Shown here: one piece after another, positions 18,924 to 29,300 of the stretch | How the letters are laid out: every line of letters begins with the position of its first letter | How positions within the stretch are numbered: the stretch's first letter is position 1 | Source of the DNA: Parvibaculum sp. | GTDB lineage: Bacteria > Pseudomonadota > Alphaproteobacteria > Parvibaculales > Parvibaculaceae | Direction: 5' to 3' | Assembly: GCA_030649335.1 (NCBI GenBank) | Contig: JAUSLL010000119.1 | Span: 1-64,000 of the forward strand | Length of the DNA: 64,000 bases | Translations under genes and position numbers: made by a program | The notes under the pieces: model-generated | Seen by the model: only the letters and a program-made list of their open reading frames with translations | Databases searched by the model: none | Told to the model about the DNA's origin: nothing

Positions 18924-19646
18924 TCAGGCCTTGCGGGATGTCTTTTTTGCGGGCGAAGGGCGCGATGCCTTTGCCTGATCGATCAGACCTTCAACGCCGA
19001 TGGCAAGTTTGATGCGAAGTCTTTTGAGGAGGCGTGCTTTTGAGCCGACGCCGCTGATCCAATTGAGCAGGCTCAGATAATAGATTCCGAAAAGCGCCTC
19101 GGCCGCCATCAGGGGGTCGACGCTTTGGCGAATATCTCCGGCAGCCTGTCCGGCGATAATGACATCGCCGATGCCTTTGTAGATGCCGCGCATCAGGCGT
19201 GCGAGATCCTCGCTCGGTGTTCCGTCTGCGCGCACCGAAACTTCCTTCAGCAGCGGTCTTGTGAGTTCCCTGTCCTGATCGTGATATTCGATCATCGAGT
19301 TGAAGACGAGCATCAGCTTGTCGAGCAGAGCAGCGGAAGGGGGCAGGTGTCTGAAGGCGTTTTGTGCCTCTTCAAGCATGTCGCCGCTGAAGACCATGAC
19401 CAGCAGTTCTTCCTTGGATTTGGCATAGAGGAAGAGTGTGCCCGTTCCGATATCGGCTTTCTCGGCGATTTCCTGAGTCGTCGTATCGGCGAATCCCTTA
19501 GTGGCGAAAAGCTCTTTTGCGGCAGCAATAATCCGGTCGCGCTTTTCCTGTTTGTTGCGTTCGCGACGACCGGTTTCCGGCGTGGTTTCAACGCGCGAAT
19601 CCTTCGTTTGTTTGCTTGCGGGCTTTTTCGCCAAATTCTTCGCCAC
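18924..19646 (-). CDS. TetR-family transcriptional regulator
   Basis: 240-residue regulator. A basic N-terminal extension (about 30 residues, Lys/Arg/Thr-rich) precedes the HTH: IIAAAKELFATKGFADTTTQEIAEKADIGTGTLFLYAKSKEELL at about 40-83. The ligand-binding half ends in a basic tail (SRPSPAKKTSRKA). It sits between the aldolase-hydratase operon and the divergent hpaB-like operon, both of which carry the same 19-bp element. It is the likely local repressor; the effector is probably the aromatic substrate or its CoA ester, which cannot be read from sequence. Confidence 0.9.
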   Translation of the reverse strand: MAKNLAKKPASKQTKDSRVETTPETGRRERNKQEKRDRIIAAAKELFATKGFADTTTQEIAEKADIGTGTLFLYAKSKEELLVMVFSGDMLEEAQNAFRHLPPSAALLDKLMLVFNSMIEYHDQDRELTRPLLKEVSVRADGTPSEDLARLMRGIYKGIGDVIIAGQAAGDIRQSVDPLMAAEALFGIYYLSLLNWISGVGSKARLLKRLRIKLAIGVEGLIDQAKASRPSPAKKTSRKA

Positions 19647-19752
19647 GAATTGTCTCTTTCTTGAAAATAAAGAAGCACCAACAAATCAACGCGTTAGTGG
19701 TCCTAATGTCCAACGGCTGCCGCGCCAAGTCCAGCTTTGCGGCATTGGCCGC

Positions 19753-19780
19753 TTGACAGTCTGCACTTTGGCAATAAACT
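19753..19780 (+). promoter_or_regulatory. Predicted promoter of the hpaB-like operon
   Basis: TTGACA (19753-19758), 16-bp spacer, TAAACT (19775-19780). The start point would be near 19787, at the edge of the operator-like element. Confidence 0.55.
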
Positions 19781-19784
19781 GAGT

Positions 19785-19822
19785 ACAGTCATTATTGAGA
19801 CAAATCATAAAATAAGTCTCAA
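19785..19822 (+). promoter_or_regulatory. Operator-like element before the hpaB-like operon
   Basis: Contains ACAGTCATTATTGAGACAA, shared with the aldolase operon, and a perfect 7-bp inverted repeat TTGAGAC (19795-19801) / GTCTCAA (19816-19822) with a 14-bp gap. Placed over and after the predicted transcription start, where a TetR repressor would block transcription. Confidence 0.55.
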
Positions 19823-19890
19823 CAGGGTCCAGCCGCAGCGCGCATGTCGTGCCCGACGGGGGACCTGCTCAAAAACGGAGGGAACGCGAG

Positions 19891-21390
19891 ATGGCTGCAC
19901 GTACGGGTGAGCAATTTCTAAAAGGTCTGGTTGATGGTCGCGAGGTCTGGGTCGGCAACGAAAAAGTATCCGATGTGACTGAGCATCCGGCCTTTGCCGG
20001 CGCGGCGCGCGGTCTCGCCGCCACATTCGACTTGCAGCATGAGTTTGCCGACGATTGCCTGATGGCAGATTCGGAAACCGGCGAGCAGATCAATGTCAGC
20101 CACATGATCCCGCGCTCCAAGGAAGACCTGAAGACGCGTCACAAGGGTTTGCAGCGGACAGCCGAATATACGGTCGGTGTTATGGGGCGCTCGCCTGACT
20201 ACATGAATGTGACCTATGCAGGCTTTGCCGGACGTTCCGACGAATGGAGCGCAAACGGCAATGAAGAAGGCGGCGAAAACCTGGTCAAATATCAGAAGTT
20301 CTTGCGCCGTGACGACATCTCGCTGACCCACACCATCATCCAGCCGACCATCGACAAGGCGGAAGGCGATGCGCCGAAGCCCGGTAATAAGGTTTCGTTG
20401 CGTAAGGTGGGCGAAACCGAACATGGCATCATCGTGCGCGGTGCGCGCATTCTGGCGACGCTTGCGCCTTTTGCTGACGAGATTGCCGTCTATCCCGGTG
20501 CGCCGCTCCTGCCGGGCACCGACGATTACGCGCTCGCCTTCTGCATTCCGATGAATACACCCGGCTTGAAATTCATTTGCCGCGATAGCTGTGCAGGCTC
20601 GCGCAATGCTTTCGATCATCCGCTGTCATCGCGCTTCGATGAGCAGGACGCCTATGTGATTTTCGATGATGTCGAAGTACCGTGGGATCGTCTGCACATC
20701 AACTGCAACATGGCCGTTTACAATCAGGTCATGCGCACGGGCTGGTTCCCCAACATCATGCAGCAGACCATGATCCGCGCGCAGACCAAGCTCGAATTTG
20801 CTTGGGGCATGGCCGCGCGCATGGCGGAATCGATCAATGCGGTGCAGCCGATCAACGCGCAAATGCTCGGCGAAATCTGGACCTTTGCCGAACTCGCTCG
20901 TTCGACCATTCAAACTGCCGAAGACAATGCGCATGAGCATGGCAACGGGGTGTGGTTTCCTCAAGGGGCACCATTGGTAGCGCTGCGTGCCTCACTGCCG
21001 CATTGGTTTCCGCGCGTGAACGAAATCGTCCGTCTGATCGGCTCGCATAATCTGTTGGCCGCTCCGACTGCCGCTCAATTTGCGGACCCCAAACTGCGGC
21101 CTCTGATTGAAGAGTTCATGCACGGGGCAGGTGATGTGAGTGCCGAAGCGCGCGCACGCATTTTCCGTCTGGCGTGGGACTTCTCCGGCAGCGCACTTGC
21201 CAGCCGCAACGAACAATATGAGCGTTTCTATCTGGCGTCCGGTGCGCGCAATCAACAATTGGCTCACATGATGGGCGACCGCGCACGGGCCGACCGTCTC
21301 GTTGATCGCTTCATGACGGAACCTTACGGCGAAGCGGACGCTTCCAATGGCGCTTCAAAGAAAAGCAAAAAAGTAGGACAGGCAGCATGA
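19891..21390 (+). CDS. 4-hydroxyphenylacetate 3-hydroxylase (HpaB) family protein, FADH2-dependent oxygenase
   Basis: Large component of a two-component aromatic hydroxylase that uses FADH2 from a separate reductase to ortho-hydroxylate a phenol. 499 residues from MAARTGEQFL; family length is about 480-520. Motifs: RSPDYMNVTYAGFAGRSDEW, RRDDISLTHTIIQPTIDK, DDVEVPWDRLHINCNMAVYN, and a C-terminal helix pair. The C-terminus is Lys/Ser-rich (SKKSKKVGQAA). ATG 19891 has GGAGGG upstream and is preferred over 19849. It is first gene of the operon and overlaps the dehydrogenase by 4 bp. No HpaC-type flavin reductase lies nearby. The exact phenolic substrate is not known. Confidence 0.88.
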   Translation: MAARTGEQFLKGLVDGREVWVGNEKVSDVTEHPAFAGAARGLAATFDLQHEFADDCLMADSETGEQINVSHMIPRSKEDLKTRHKGLQRTAEYTVGVMGRSPDYMNVTYAGFAGRSDEWSANGNEEGGENLVKYQKFLRRDDISLTHTIIQPTIDKAEGDAPKPGNKVSLRKVGETEHGIIVRGARILATLAPFADEIAVYPGAPLLPGTDDYALAFCIPMNTPGLKFICRDSCAGSRNAFDHPLSSRFDEQDAYVIFDDVEVPWDRLHINCNMAVYNQVMRTGWFPNIMQQTMIRAQTKLEFAWGMAARMAESINAVQPINAQMLGEIWTFAELARSTIQTAEDNAHEHGNGVWFPQGAPLVALRASLPHWFPRVNEIVRLIGSHNLLAAPTAAQFADPKLRPLIEEFMHGAGDVSAEARARIFRLAWDFSGSALASRNEQYERFYLASGARNQQLAHMMGDRARADRLVDRFMTEPYGEADASNGASKKSKKVGQAA

Positions 21391-22847
21391 GCAACAACAC
21401 AGTCACCGTTGCAGGAGTAGAAATCTCGACAGACCACTTTATCGGTGGAAAGCGTGTCGCCTCAGCCAATCGCTTTGCCAATATTTCGCCGGTCGATGGA
21501 TCGCATCTCGGCGATTTGTCGGCGGGTGGCAAGATCGAAGCCAATGCCGCCGTTGAAGCTGCTCGCAAAGCTTTTCCCGCTTGGGCAGCTCTTGGCCCCA
21601 AAGGGCGGTTGCCGATCCTGAAAAAATTTGCTGAAGGCATTCTCGCCCGCGCCAATGAGCTCGCCGCGGTTGAAACGATGGACAATGGCTCGCTCCTCAC
21701 GGGCAATGTCCATCGCGTCATTCCGCGCGCGGCCCACAACATTGATTTCTTTGCCGAATGGGCGCTGACCCTCGAAGGGCATACGATCGACTCGCCCGAA
21801 GTTGTCAATCACGTCAAATATGATCCTTCCGGCGTTGCCATTCTCATCACGCCGTGGAACGCGCCCTTCATGCTGACGACTTGGAAGGTTGGACCGGCTC
21901 TGGCAGCAGGTAACACCATCGTCATCAAACCGCCGGAGTGGGCACCGCTCACATGCTCGCTCATGGCCGATATTGCCAAAGCGGCGGGTGTGCCCGATGG
22001 CGTGCTCAATGTGGTGCAAGGTATCGGTGAGGACGCGGGCGACGCGCTCGTCAATCATCCGGATGTTGATCGCATCAGTTTCACGGGCTCGACCGACACC
22101 GCCAAGATCATCGGACAGGCGGCAGCCCGCTCGATCACGCCGATGAGCTCGGAGCTTGGTGGTAAATCACCTTTCATTATTTGTGCGGATGCCGATCTAG
22201 ATGCGGCCGCCCAAACAGTGGCCGCCCAATACATGAATGCCGGACAGGTCTGCCTTGCGGGCACGCGCATCATGGTGGAAAAAAAGATCGAGGAACAATT
22301 CCTCGAAAAAGTGCGCGGAGCATCGAGCCACATGATTGTTGGCGACCCCCGCGATAAGGACACCCGCGTCGGACCGCTGATCCACAAAGAGCATTTTGAT
22401 CGCGTTGCCGGTTTTGTCGAGCGTGCCAAGGCGGACGGTGCCGTTCCGGTCTGGGGTGGCGGGAGGTCAAATTTCGGCGACCTCTATTTTGAGCCCACGC
22501 TCTTTGCGGACGTCAACCCGACGCTCGAAATCTCGCAGCGTGAAGTCTTCGGGCCCGTGCTCACCTGGCAGAGTTTCAGCAGCGACGATGAAGTCGTGAC
22601 GCTTGCTAACAACACGAAGTATGGACTTGCGGGCACCTTGTTCAGCCGCAACGAAAAGCGGGCAATGGACATTGCCTCGCAGGTGGCAGCCGGAACGCTG
22701 TGGGTCAACTGTTTCTTTGTCCGTGATCTGGCGGCACCCTTCGGTGGCTCGAGAGATTCCGGCATCGGTCGTGAGGGCGGCAGCTGGAGCTTCGATTTCT
22801 ATTCCGACATAAAAAATATTTCGGTCCGCAAAGGATCGTTCGCTTGA
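21387..22847 (+). CDS. Aldehyde dehydrogenase, semialdehyde dehydrogenase of a meta-cleavage pathway (HpaE-like)
   Basis: NAD(P)-dependent oxidation of a ring-cleavage semialdehyde to the acid. 486 residues. ALDH landmarks: ITPWNAPFMLTTWKVGPALAAGNTIVIKP, FTGSTDTAKIIGQAAA, MSSELGGKSPFIICADADLD with the general-base Glu, and the nucleophile Cys in AGQVCLAGTR near residue 290. Terminal FDFYSDIKNISVRKG resembles HpaE (5-carboxymethyl-2-hydroxymuconate semialdehyde dehydrogenases). It overlaps the hydroxylase by 4 bp and precedes the extradiol dioxygenase by 35 bp, which supports that assignment. Confidence 0.88.
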   Translation: MSNNTVTVAGVEISTDHFIGGKRVASANRFANISPVDGSHLGDLSAGGKIEANAAVEAARKAFPAWAALGPKGRLPILKKFAEGILARANELAAVETMDNGSLLTGNVHRVIPRAAHNIDFFAEWALTLEGHTIDSPEVVNHVKYDPSGVAILITPWNAPFMLTTWKVGPALAAGNTIVIKPPEWAPLTCSLMADIAKAAGVPDGVLNVVQGIGEDAGDALVNHPDVDRISFTGSTDTAKIIGQAAARSITPMSSELGGKSPFIICADADLDAAAQTVAAQYMNAGQVCLAGTRIMVEKKIEEQFLEKVRGASSHMIVGDPRDKDTRVGPLIHKEHFDRVAGFVERAKADGAVPVWGGGRSNFGDLYFEPTLFADVNPTLEISQREVFGPVLTWQSFSSDDEVVTLANNTKYGLAGTLFSRNEKRAMDIASQVAAGTLWVNCFFVRDLAAPFGGSRDSGIGREGGSWSFDFYSDIKNISVRKGSFA

Positions 22848-22882
22848 GGCATCAGTCTACGGCGAAAGAAGGGGAAAACGAA

Positions 22883-23785
22883 ATGGTTCAGGTAACAGAG
22901 CTTGGCTATATGGGGCTTGGCGTTAAGAGTCTGGATGCGTGGAAGGACTACGCGGCCAAGATATTGGGTCTTGAAGTCGTCGATGAAGGTGAGCCCGGCC
23001 GTTGCTATCTGCGGATGGACAATTGGCATCACCGTTTCATTCTTGATGAAGACGGTGCGGACGATCTGAACTATCTCGGTTTTCGCGTTGCCGGCCTTGT
23101 CGAGTTTCGTGAGATGCACAAGCACCTCAAAGACAATGGCATTGAAGTGCGCATTGGTTCGGAAGCGGAAGCGGCGGAGCGTCGTGTGCTTGAAGTGATG
23201 AAGCTGAAGGACTCGAGCGGCTTTCCGATTGAGATTTTTCACGGGCCGCAAGTGCAAGCCGATAAACCCTTTTATCCCGGCCGCCGTATGCACGGGAAAT
23301 TCTTGACGGGAGATGGCGGGCTCGGACATCTGATTCAAAAAGAGACCGTCGGTTTTGAAAAGACCCATGCGTTCTACAGCCTTCTCGGCATGCGCGGTGG
23401 CGTCGAATATCGCATTCCGCTCCCCGGTGCGCCGGCACCATTCGATCTTATGTTCATGCATTGCAATACGCGCGACCACACGGTCGCTTTCGGGCCACCC
23501 GGCGAAAAGCGCATTAACCACCTGATGATCGAGGTGGAAAATTTAGATGACGTCGGCATGGCCTATGAGATTGTGAAACAGGCGGGCATCCCCGTCACCA
23601 TGATGCCGGGACGTCATGCGAATGATCACATGTATTCGTTCTACTTCATGAACCCGTCAGGTTGGATGTGCGAGATCGGCTGGGGTGCGCGCGAGGCGAC
23701 GCATCAGTCTGAGTATTACCAACGTGACACTTATGGCCATGAGCCAAATCAGGAAGTGATGAAGGGCGGCTTGATGGAGGTCTGA
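22883..23785 (+). CDS. Extradiol ring-cleavage dioxygenase, type I (vicinal oxygen chelate)
   Basis: Fe(II) dioxygenase that opens a catechol next to the hydroxyls. 300 residues from MVQVTELGYMG. It has two VOC repeats, the second catalytic, with ligands His149 (GLGHLIQ), His213 (INHLMIEV) and Glu264 (WMCEIGWG), plus the second-sphere HANDHMYSFYF. This is the BphC/HsaC-like type I fold, not the LigB-type HpaD of E. coli. The start was moved 39 bases downstream of the track, to an ATG after a GAAAACGAA stretch. Neighbouring genes suggest a homoprotocatechuate-like catechol, which is inference. Confidence 0.88.
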   Translation: MVQVTELGYMGLGVKSLDAWKDYAAKILGLEVVDEGEPGRCYLRMDNWHHRFILDEDGADDLNYLGFRVAGLVEFREMHKHLKDNGIEVRIGSEAEAAERRVLEVMKLKDSSGFPIEIFHGPQVQADKPFYPGRRMHGKFLTGDGGLGHLIQKETVGFEKTHAFYSLLGMRGGVEYRIPLPGAPAPFDLMFMHCNTRDHTVAFGPPGEKRINHLMIEVENLDDVGMAYEIVKQAGIPVTMMPGRHANDHMYSFYFMNPSGWMCEIGWGAREATHQSEYYQRDTYGHEPNQEVMKGGLMEV

Positions 23786-23840
23786 ACGACCCGACCAAGC
23801 TTATTCAACATCTTTCACAAAATTCATCAGGGAGAAAGTA

Positions 23841-24695
23841 ATGTCCGTACTCAAAGGTCCGCGCGAAGAATGGCGGCGCATTTTTTATCAAGGCACGCAG
23901 CAATGGGTGCAGCTGGAGGGCGACGAATTGCGTCTGCCTGACGGTCGCCGCCTTGCCGAAAAAGAGGCGACCTATATGGCGCCATGCGAGCCGAGCAAGA
24001 TTATTTGCATTCACTTGAACTATGATTCACGTCGTGTCGAGTTTCACGCGCCCGAGCTTGTGACGCCGACTTACTTTCAGAAGCCGTTGACGACGCTCAA
24101 CGCGCATCGAGGTTTTGTCAGCCGTCCGGCCGATTGCCAATATCTCAACTATGAAGGCGAAATTGCTGCCATCGTCGGCAAGCCCATGCGCAATGTCGCG
24201 CGCGAAGATGTTTGGGATCATCTGGCTGGTTTTGCGCCCGCCAATGACGTTGGCGCGCAGGACTTCCGTGACACTGACGCAGGCTCAATGCTGCGCGTGA
24301 AGGGTATGGATGGCTTCTGCCCGATTGGGCCTGGTATCGTTCGCGGTGTTGATATTCGTGAGCAGTCGGTGAGGACCTATATCAACGGCAAAGTCGTGCA
24401 GGACGGCCCGGTCAGCGATATGAATTTCCCGATCGACTACATCTTCGCGGATTTGTCGCGCCACATCACGTTCTTGCCGGGCGACGTGGTACTCACCGGC
24501 ACGCCCGCAAACTCGCGTCCCATGAATATCGGCGATGTCGTTGAAGTGGAAGTGACCGGCGTTGGCCGCCTGACGAATACGGTGCAGGAAATTCCGGCTC
24601 CCGCACACAAGGTTGGCCATGAACCCACTGACACTGAAACCGTGCGCCGGGTAGCGCTTGGTCAGTTTCCACCGCGCGGCAACGCCGCTCAGTAA
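23841..24695 (+). CDS. Fumarylacetoacetate hydrolase family protein (HpaG-like isomerase/decarboxylase)
   Basis: FAH-fold enzyme of 284 residues. EPSKIICIHLNYDSRRVEF at about 48-66 is followed by metal-site acids in LNYEGEIAAIVGKPMRNV, then ANDVGAQDFRDTDAG, RVKGMDGFCPIGPGIV, and LTGTPANSRPMNIGDVVEVEVTGVG. In the homoprotocatechuate route such proteins decarboxylate 5-oxopent-3-ene-1,2,5-tricarboxylate. E. coli HpaG is a tandem of two such domains; this one is a single domain. It is the last gene of the hydroxylase operon, 55 bp after the dioxygenase. A separate CHM isomerase (HpaF) is not present. Confidence 0.85.
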   Translation: MSVLKGPREEWRRIFYQGTQQWVQLEGDELRLPDGRRLAEKEATYMAPCEPSKIICIHLNYDSRRVEFHAPELVTPTYFQKPLTTLNAHRGFVSRPADCQYLNYEGEIAAIVGKPMRNVAREDVWDHLAGFAPANDVGAQDFRDTDAGSMLRVKGMDGFCPIGPGIVRGVDIREQSVRTYINGKVVQDGPVSDMNFPIDYIFADLSRHITFLPGDVVLTGTPANSRPMNIGDVVEVEVTGVGRLTNTVQEIPAPAHKVGHEPTDTETVRRVALGQFPPRGNAAQ

Positions 24696-24798
24696 TGGTT
24701 GAGCGATCAATACCTGCCGTTTGATGAGTGGCATGCGTTGATCGTCTCCGGTCTGCTCGTCAGGCGAAATCAAAAATATCGAGGAGCAGGAGAAAAAG

Positions 24799-26034
24799 AT
24801 GCCCCGGACTGCGACTTATACGAACATCCTTGATGCCGACATTTTCCCGATGGAAAGAGGCGCTCCGCACGGCCTCTTTGATAGGTGGCGTGAGACAGAT
24901 CCAGTTCACTGGAATCCTGTAGTTCCGACTTATGTCGCGACACAACCTGACTCGACGATGACAAAAGGATTTTGGGTGCTCACCCGATATCAGGATGTGT
25001 TCGATGTCTCGCGCGATCAGGATAGATTTAGCTCTTACGAAGACGGCTTCGTCATTTGGGATCCGGGTCAGGAAGAACTAGCCCGGCAGCGCGCCAATAT
25101 GATGGGGATGTTACCAGCCGATCACAGCGAAACCAAACAAGTCGTACTTCCCGCTTTCGCACCCAAGGCATTGAATACTCTTGGGCCCGAGATCGACAAG
25201 CTGGCGCAAGAGATCGTGGATGAAGTTGTCGGGCAGGGCACGTGTGAGTTCGTGTTCGATGTTGCCTCGAAGCTTCCGGTCTATACATTTTGCGAACTTA
25301 TGGGTATTCCCGAGGAGATGAGGTCCAGAGTTGTTGATTTGGGCAACGCGATGGCTGACGTGGAAACGCCCAGACCGTTGACGTTTAATCCGACCCTGGA
25401 ACTTTTTGCGATCTCCGAGAAGGTCTGCGAACAGAAGCGCCAGCATCCAGACGGGTCGCTTCTGAGCACGCTTGTCCACGATAAGTCCGCAAGCCTTGAT
25501 CAGATGAACATCAACTTACTTTTTCTTGTCTTTGCGATAGCCGGTCACGAGACGACACGAAGCACCGCCGCGCATTTTATGTACCTGATGAAGAGCCATC
25601 CCGAGCAATATCAGTTGCTGCTGAGTGATATCGACAAACATCTCGAAAACGCGATCGAGGAAGTTCTGCGTTATACCTCAACGACAACCAACTTCGCGCG
25701 CACCGCAACAGTCGACACTGAGATCGGGGGGCAGCATGTGAAGAAAGGCGACAAGATTTATTTGTCCTATGCTGCTGCAAACAGAGACCCGGCGGTGTTT
25801 GACGAACCGCATGTTTTCGACATCATGCGCAGCAACGCACGTAAGCACCTTGCATTCGGCACCGGTCCTCATGTTTGCATTGGGGCGCGTCTGGCCAGAA
25901 TGGAACTCAACGCCCTATTGAAACAGGTCGTGACCCGCATCCCGGATTTCCAAATGGCAGGCGAGCCTCAGTGGCTTCGCTCAATCTGGTTTAATGCGAT
26001 AACGCAGCTCCCGATCACGTTTACGCCCGCATAG
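24799..26034 (+). CDS. Cytochrome P450
   Basis: Soluble bacterial class I P450, 411 residues, no membrane anchor. The I-helix oxygen-activation motif is AIAGHETTRSTAAH, the K-helix ExxR is in AIEEVLRYTSTTTNFAR, and the heme loop is LAFGTGPHVCIGARLARME with the cysteine thiolate. It needs a ferredoxin and reductase, neither of which is encoded in the window. It lies 104 bp after the HpaG homologue, same strand, with a GAGGAGCAGGAG Shine-Dalgarno region, so it may belong to the same unit. It could carry out an initial hydroxylation of the substrate; the actual substrate is unknown. The 324 bp after it show no gene. Confidence 0.9.
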   Translation: MPRTATYTNILDADIFPMERGAPHGLFDRWRETDPVHWNPVVPTYVATQPDSTMTKGFWVLTRYQDVFDVSRDQDRFSSYEDGFVIWDPGQEELARQRANMMGMLPADHSETKQVVLPAFAPKALNTLGPEIDKLAQEIVDEVVGQGTCEFVFDVASKLPVYTFCELMGIPEEMRSRVVDLGNAMADVETPRPLTFNPTLELFAISEKVCEQKRQHPDGSLLSTLVHDKSASLDQMNINLLFLVFAIAGHETTRSTAAHFMYLMKSHPEQYQLLLSDIDKHLENAIEEVLRYTSTTTNFARTATVDTEIGGQHVKKGDKIYLSYAAANRDPAVFDEPHVFDIMRSNARKHLAFGTGPHVCIGARLARMELNALLKQVVTRIPDFQMAGEPQWLRSIWFNAITQLPITFTPA

Positions 26035-26358
26035 GTGAATGCATAACAGAAGAGCGTTCGCACCCCCTCCGGTGGCGACGCGGCGATAGCTTGTGGTTGA
26101 GCTACCATTATTCGCCTGTAGTTCTTGCGCGGGATCCGAAAATACTCTTGGTGGGTATATCATGCCCGCTATTGGCGCAAAGTAGGCAGGCAAGCCACGG
26201 GCTGCGAGCGTGTCGTGCTTTTAATACGTGCCGCTGAGGTCAAATTTTCCATACTTGAGCTTTATCAGATTCCTATCCAATGGAATCATGTCAAGCGGTC
26301 TAATGCGGCTCATGGGCCTGCCGCCCTACTAAAACGAATTGCCTTTGATGTTGGTAGA

Positions 26359-29300
26359 TCATCTGTTGATAAGCCGTTCGCTCAATTCCTCCAACGCGGA
26401 AAATGCGATAGGCATCGCAAGCAAAACCAGTGGTATCTGTACGATGAGGCCTGAGATAATGGCGATCGCAAGAGGTTGCTGCATAGCGGCGCCTTGTCCA
26501 AGTCCGAGCGCGAGTGGCATTAAGGCTAGAATTGCGGCGAGAGTTGTCATGGCAATAGGTCGAAGACGATTGAGGCCCGCCTTCAAAAGGGCATCCTCTT
26601 TCTCAACACCTGATGCAATCAAAGCCTCATATTCAGAGAAATAGAAGATCGCGATTTCTGTGACAATGCCGACTACCATCGTCATCCCCATCATGGCGGT
26701 GATGTTCAGCTCGATTCCTGTAATCCAAAGGCCGACAAAGACGGCAGACATCGCGGCAAGCGGCATGGCGATGATGGAAACAGCTAGAGAAACGCGCTCG
26801 TATAGAAACAGCAGAAGAAGAAAGACCAGGGCAAAGGCGGCGACAATTACGCGAATGAGTCCCTGAAAGGCCGTTTGCTGCTGCTCATAGAGACCGCCGA
26901 GTTGATAATATGACCCCGGTGGAAAGAGATTTGATTGGTCCAGAAGCGCCTTCACATCGGCGACGGTGCTGCCTAGATCCCGACCTTCAATGCGCGCGGT
27001 CACGGCTACCATTGGTTTCAAATTGTCGCGTGTGATCTGTGGCTGGCCCGTTTCAAGGTCGATCGATGCCACCCGTCCCAGCGCAACCTTGTGGCCGTCT
27101 GGTGCGATGATACGAAGTTGCCTGATATTTTCAGGCGTTGATCTTTGGGCTTCCGGCACCCAGACACGCAGGTCAATCGTCCTATCACCGCGTTGAATTT
27201 TGGTTGCGACAGTGCCTGACAGATAGGCGTTCACTTGTTGATTGATCTGATCAGGGGTTAACCCTTCAAGGCCGGCTTTCACGCGATCAATTTTAATGCT
27301 CAGCGCATCGCCGGCAATGACGACGCCATCTCGGATTTCAGTCACGCCCTGGACGCTTTCAATCGCTTTGGCAACCTGAGGCGCAATGTTCCTCAATTGG
27401 TCTTCGTCATCACCGAAAATTTTAATTTCAATGGGCTGAGGAACCGAGGTGAGATCCCCGATCATGTCTTCCATCAATTGCGCGGTATCGATATCCAGGC
27501 CGGGCACTTGGTCGGCAACCTTGCGGCGTACCTCCGCAGTTATTTCATCGATGGGACGGCGCGGCAGCGACTTGAGTTTGACAAACAGGTCGCCTGTATT
27601 TGTTTCAGTAAGACCGCCGCCTAGTTGGGCGCCAGCGCGCAGAGAATAAGTAGCCACCTCCGGTGTTTCGTTCAGTACCTTTTCGACTTTGCCAAGCAGC
27701 ATCTTCATATCAGGAAGAGACGTGCCGGGCGGAGCGATATAATCGAGAATAAAGCCGCCTTCATCCATGATCGGCATAAAGCCAGAACCGACATTGCGAT
27801 ATGAAAAATATCCCCCCGCCATCAGAACGAACATGCCCGCCACTAGGAGCAGGGGTTTTACCTGAAGATGAGTGAAGGCTCTGCGATACCCCGATGTGAT
27901 ACGTGCAAAAACACGTCCCTCATGCTCAATGTCAGCGTCCTTCTCCGAGATAAGAACATCTGCCAATAGCGGGATGACAAAGAAAGCGACAAAGAACGAA
28001 ACGATCAGCGAGCTAGCCATCGTGAGAGATAGTGCCTTGAAAAAAGCACCCGTCACGCCTGATAGAAAGGCCAGAGGCACAAATATCACCACAGTCGCCG
28101 AGGATGATCCAAGAAGTGGCTTCCAGAACTCTCGCGCCGCCCTACGAATTTTTTCGTGCAGGGTTTTTTCACTACCACCGAGATGGCGCACAATTTGTTC
28201 GATCATGACGATAGCATCATCGATGATCAATCCGATCGCTGCCGCCATGCCGCCCAGAGTCATGATGTTGAAGCTCATGCCAAGCGCATAGAGCAACAAC
28301 ACAGTCGCCGACAGAACCGCTGGCACCACCACTAGTGTGATGATTGTCACTTTCAGATTTCGCAAAAATAGGAAGAGAACGACAGCGGCCAAACCGATGC
28401 CGATCATGATCGCATCGAAAACGGTTTTAGCTGATTCAATAATCAGGTCGCTCTGATTGTACCAATTGGAAACTTTCACGCTGGGTGGAAGCTTTGGTTC
28501 ATAGCTTGCCAATGCCGCTGTCACGTCATTGATAATCTGAACCGTATTACCGCCCGGCTGTTGAAAGATTTGGAACAGTACTGCTGGCTTCCCGTTTGCT
28601 TGGATAATTGTCCAATTGGGCGCCGTAGCCCGAAGTATTTTTGCAACATCAGACAGGCGCACGTTGCCCATAGGGCTAGAGCGAACGACAACGCTTCTAA
28701 TGTCATCAAGATTTGTCAGCTTGGTGTCCGTCAGCGCAAAAAGAAGCTTGTGACGATCTTCAACTCGCCCGGTGACTTGGAGCACATTTGCAGCGGCCAG
28801 TGATTTGGATACGTCATCCATCGTCAAGGCATAGGCAGCCAATTGTCCAGCATCTACGTCTATGCGGATTTCAGGGACATCCCCACCCATCACATTGACA
28901 TTGGCGACGCCGTTGATGGACGAAAGGATCGGCAGCAGTTGATATTGCGCGATTTCCCGCAAATGCACAGGGCTGACGCTCTTAGACGTTAAGCTGTAGG
29001 CGGCAACAGGAAATACAGTCGGGTCCATTCGCCTTACTTCAAAGGCCGTTCCTGACGGTAGGGTCGGCAAGATGCGGCTGATGGCCGACTGCACCTGCAA
29101 AGTGCGCGTCGCCATATTCTCACCCCAAGCAAAATTGAGTGAGAGCTCGGCATTGCCTCTGCTTGACGTGGAGCGCGTTTCCAAAAGTCCAGGAACGCTT
29201 TTGACAGCACTTTCGATCGGGCGCGTCACCTCGGCCACCATCTGCGAAGCAGGGCGATCTCCAGCGTCCACTGAGACTGAGATGCGGGGGAAGCTGACTT

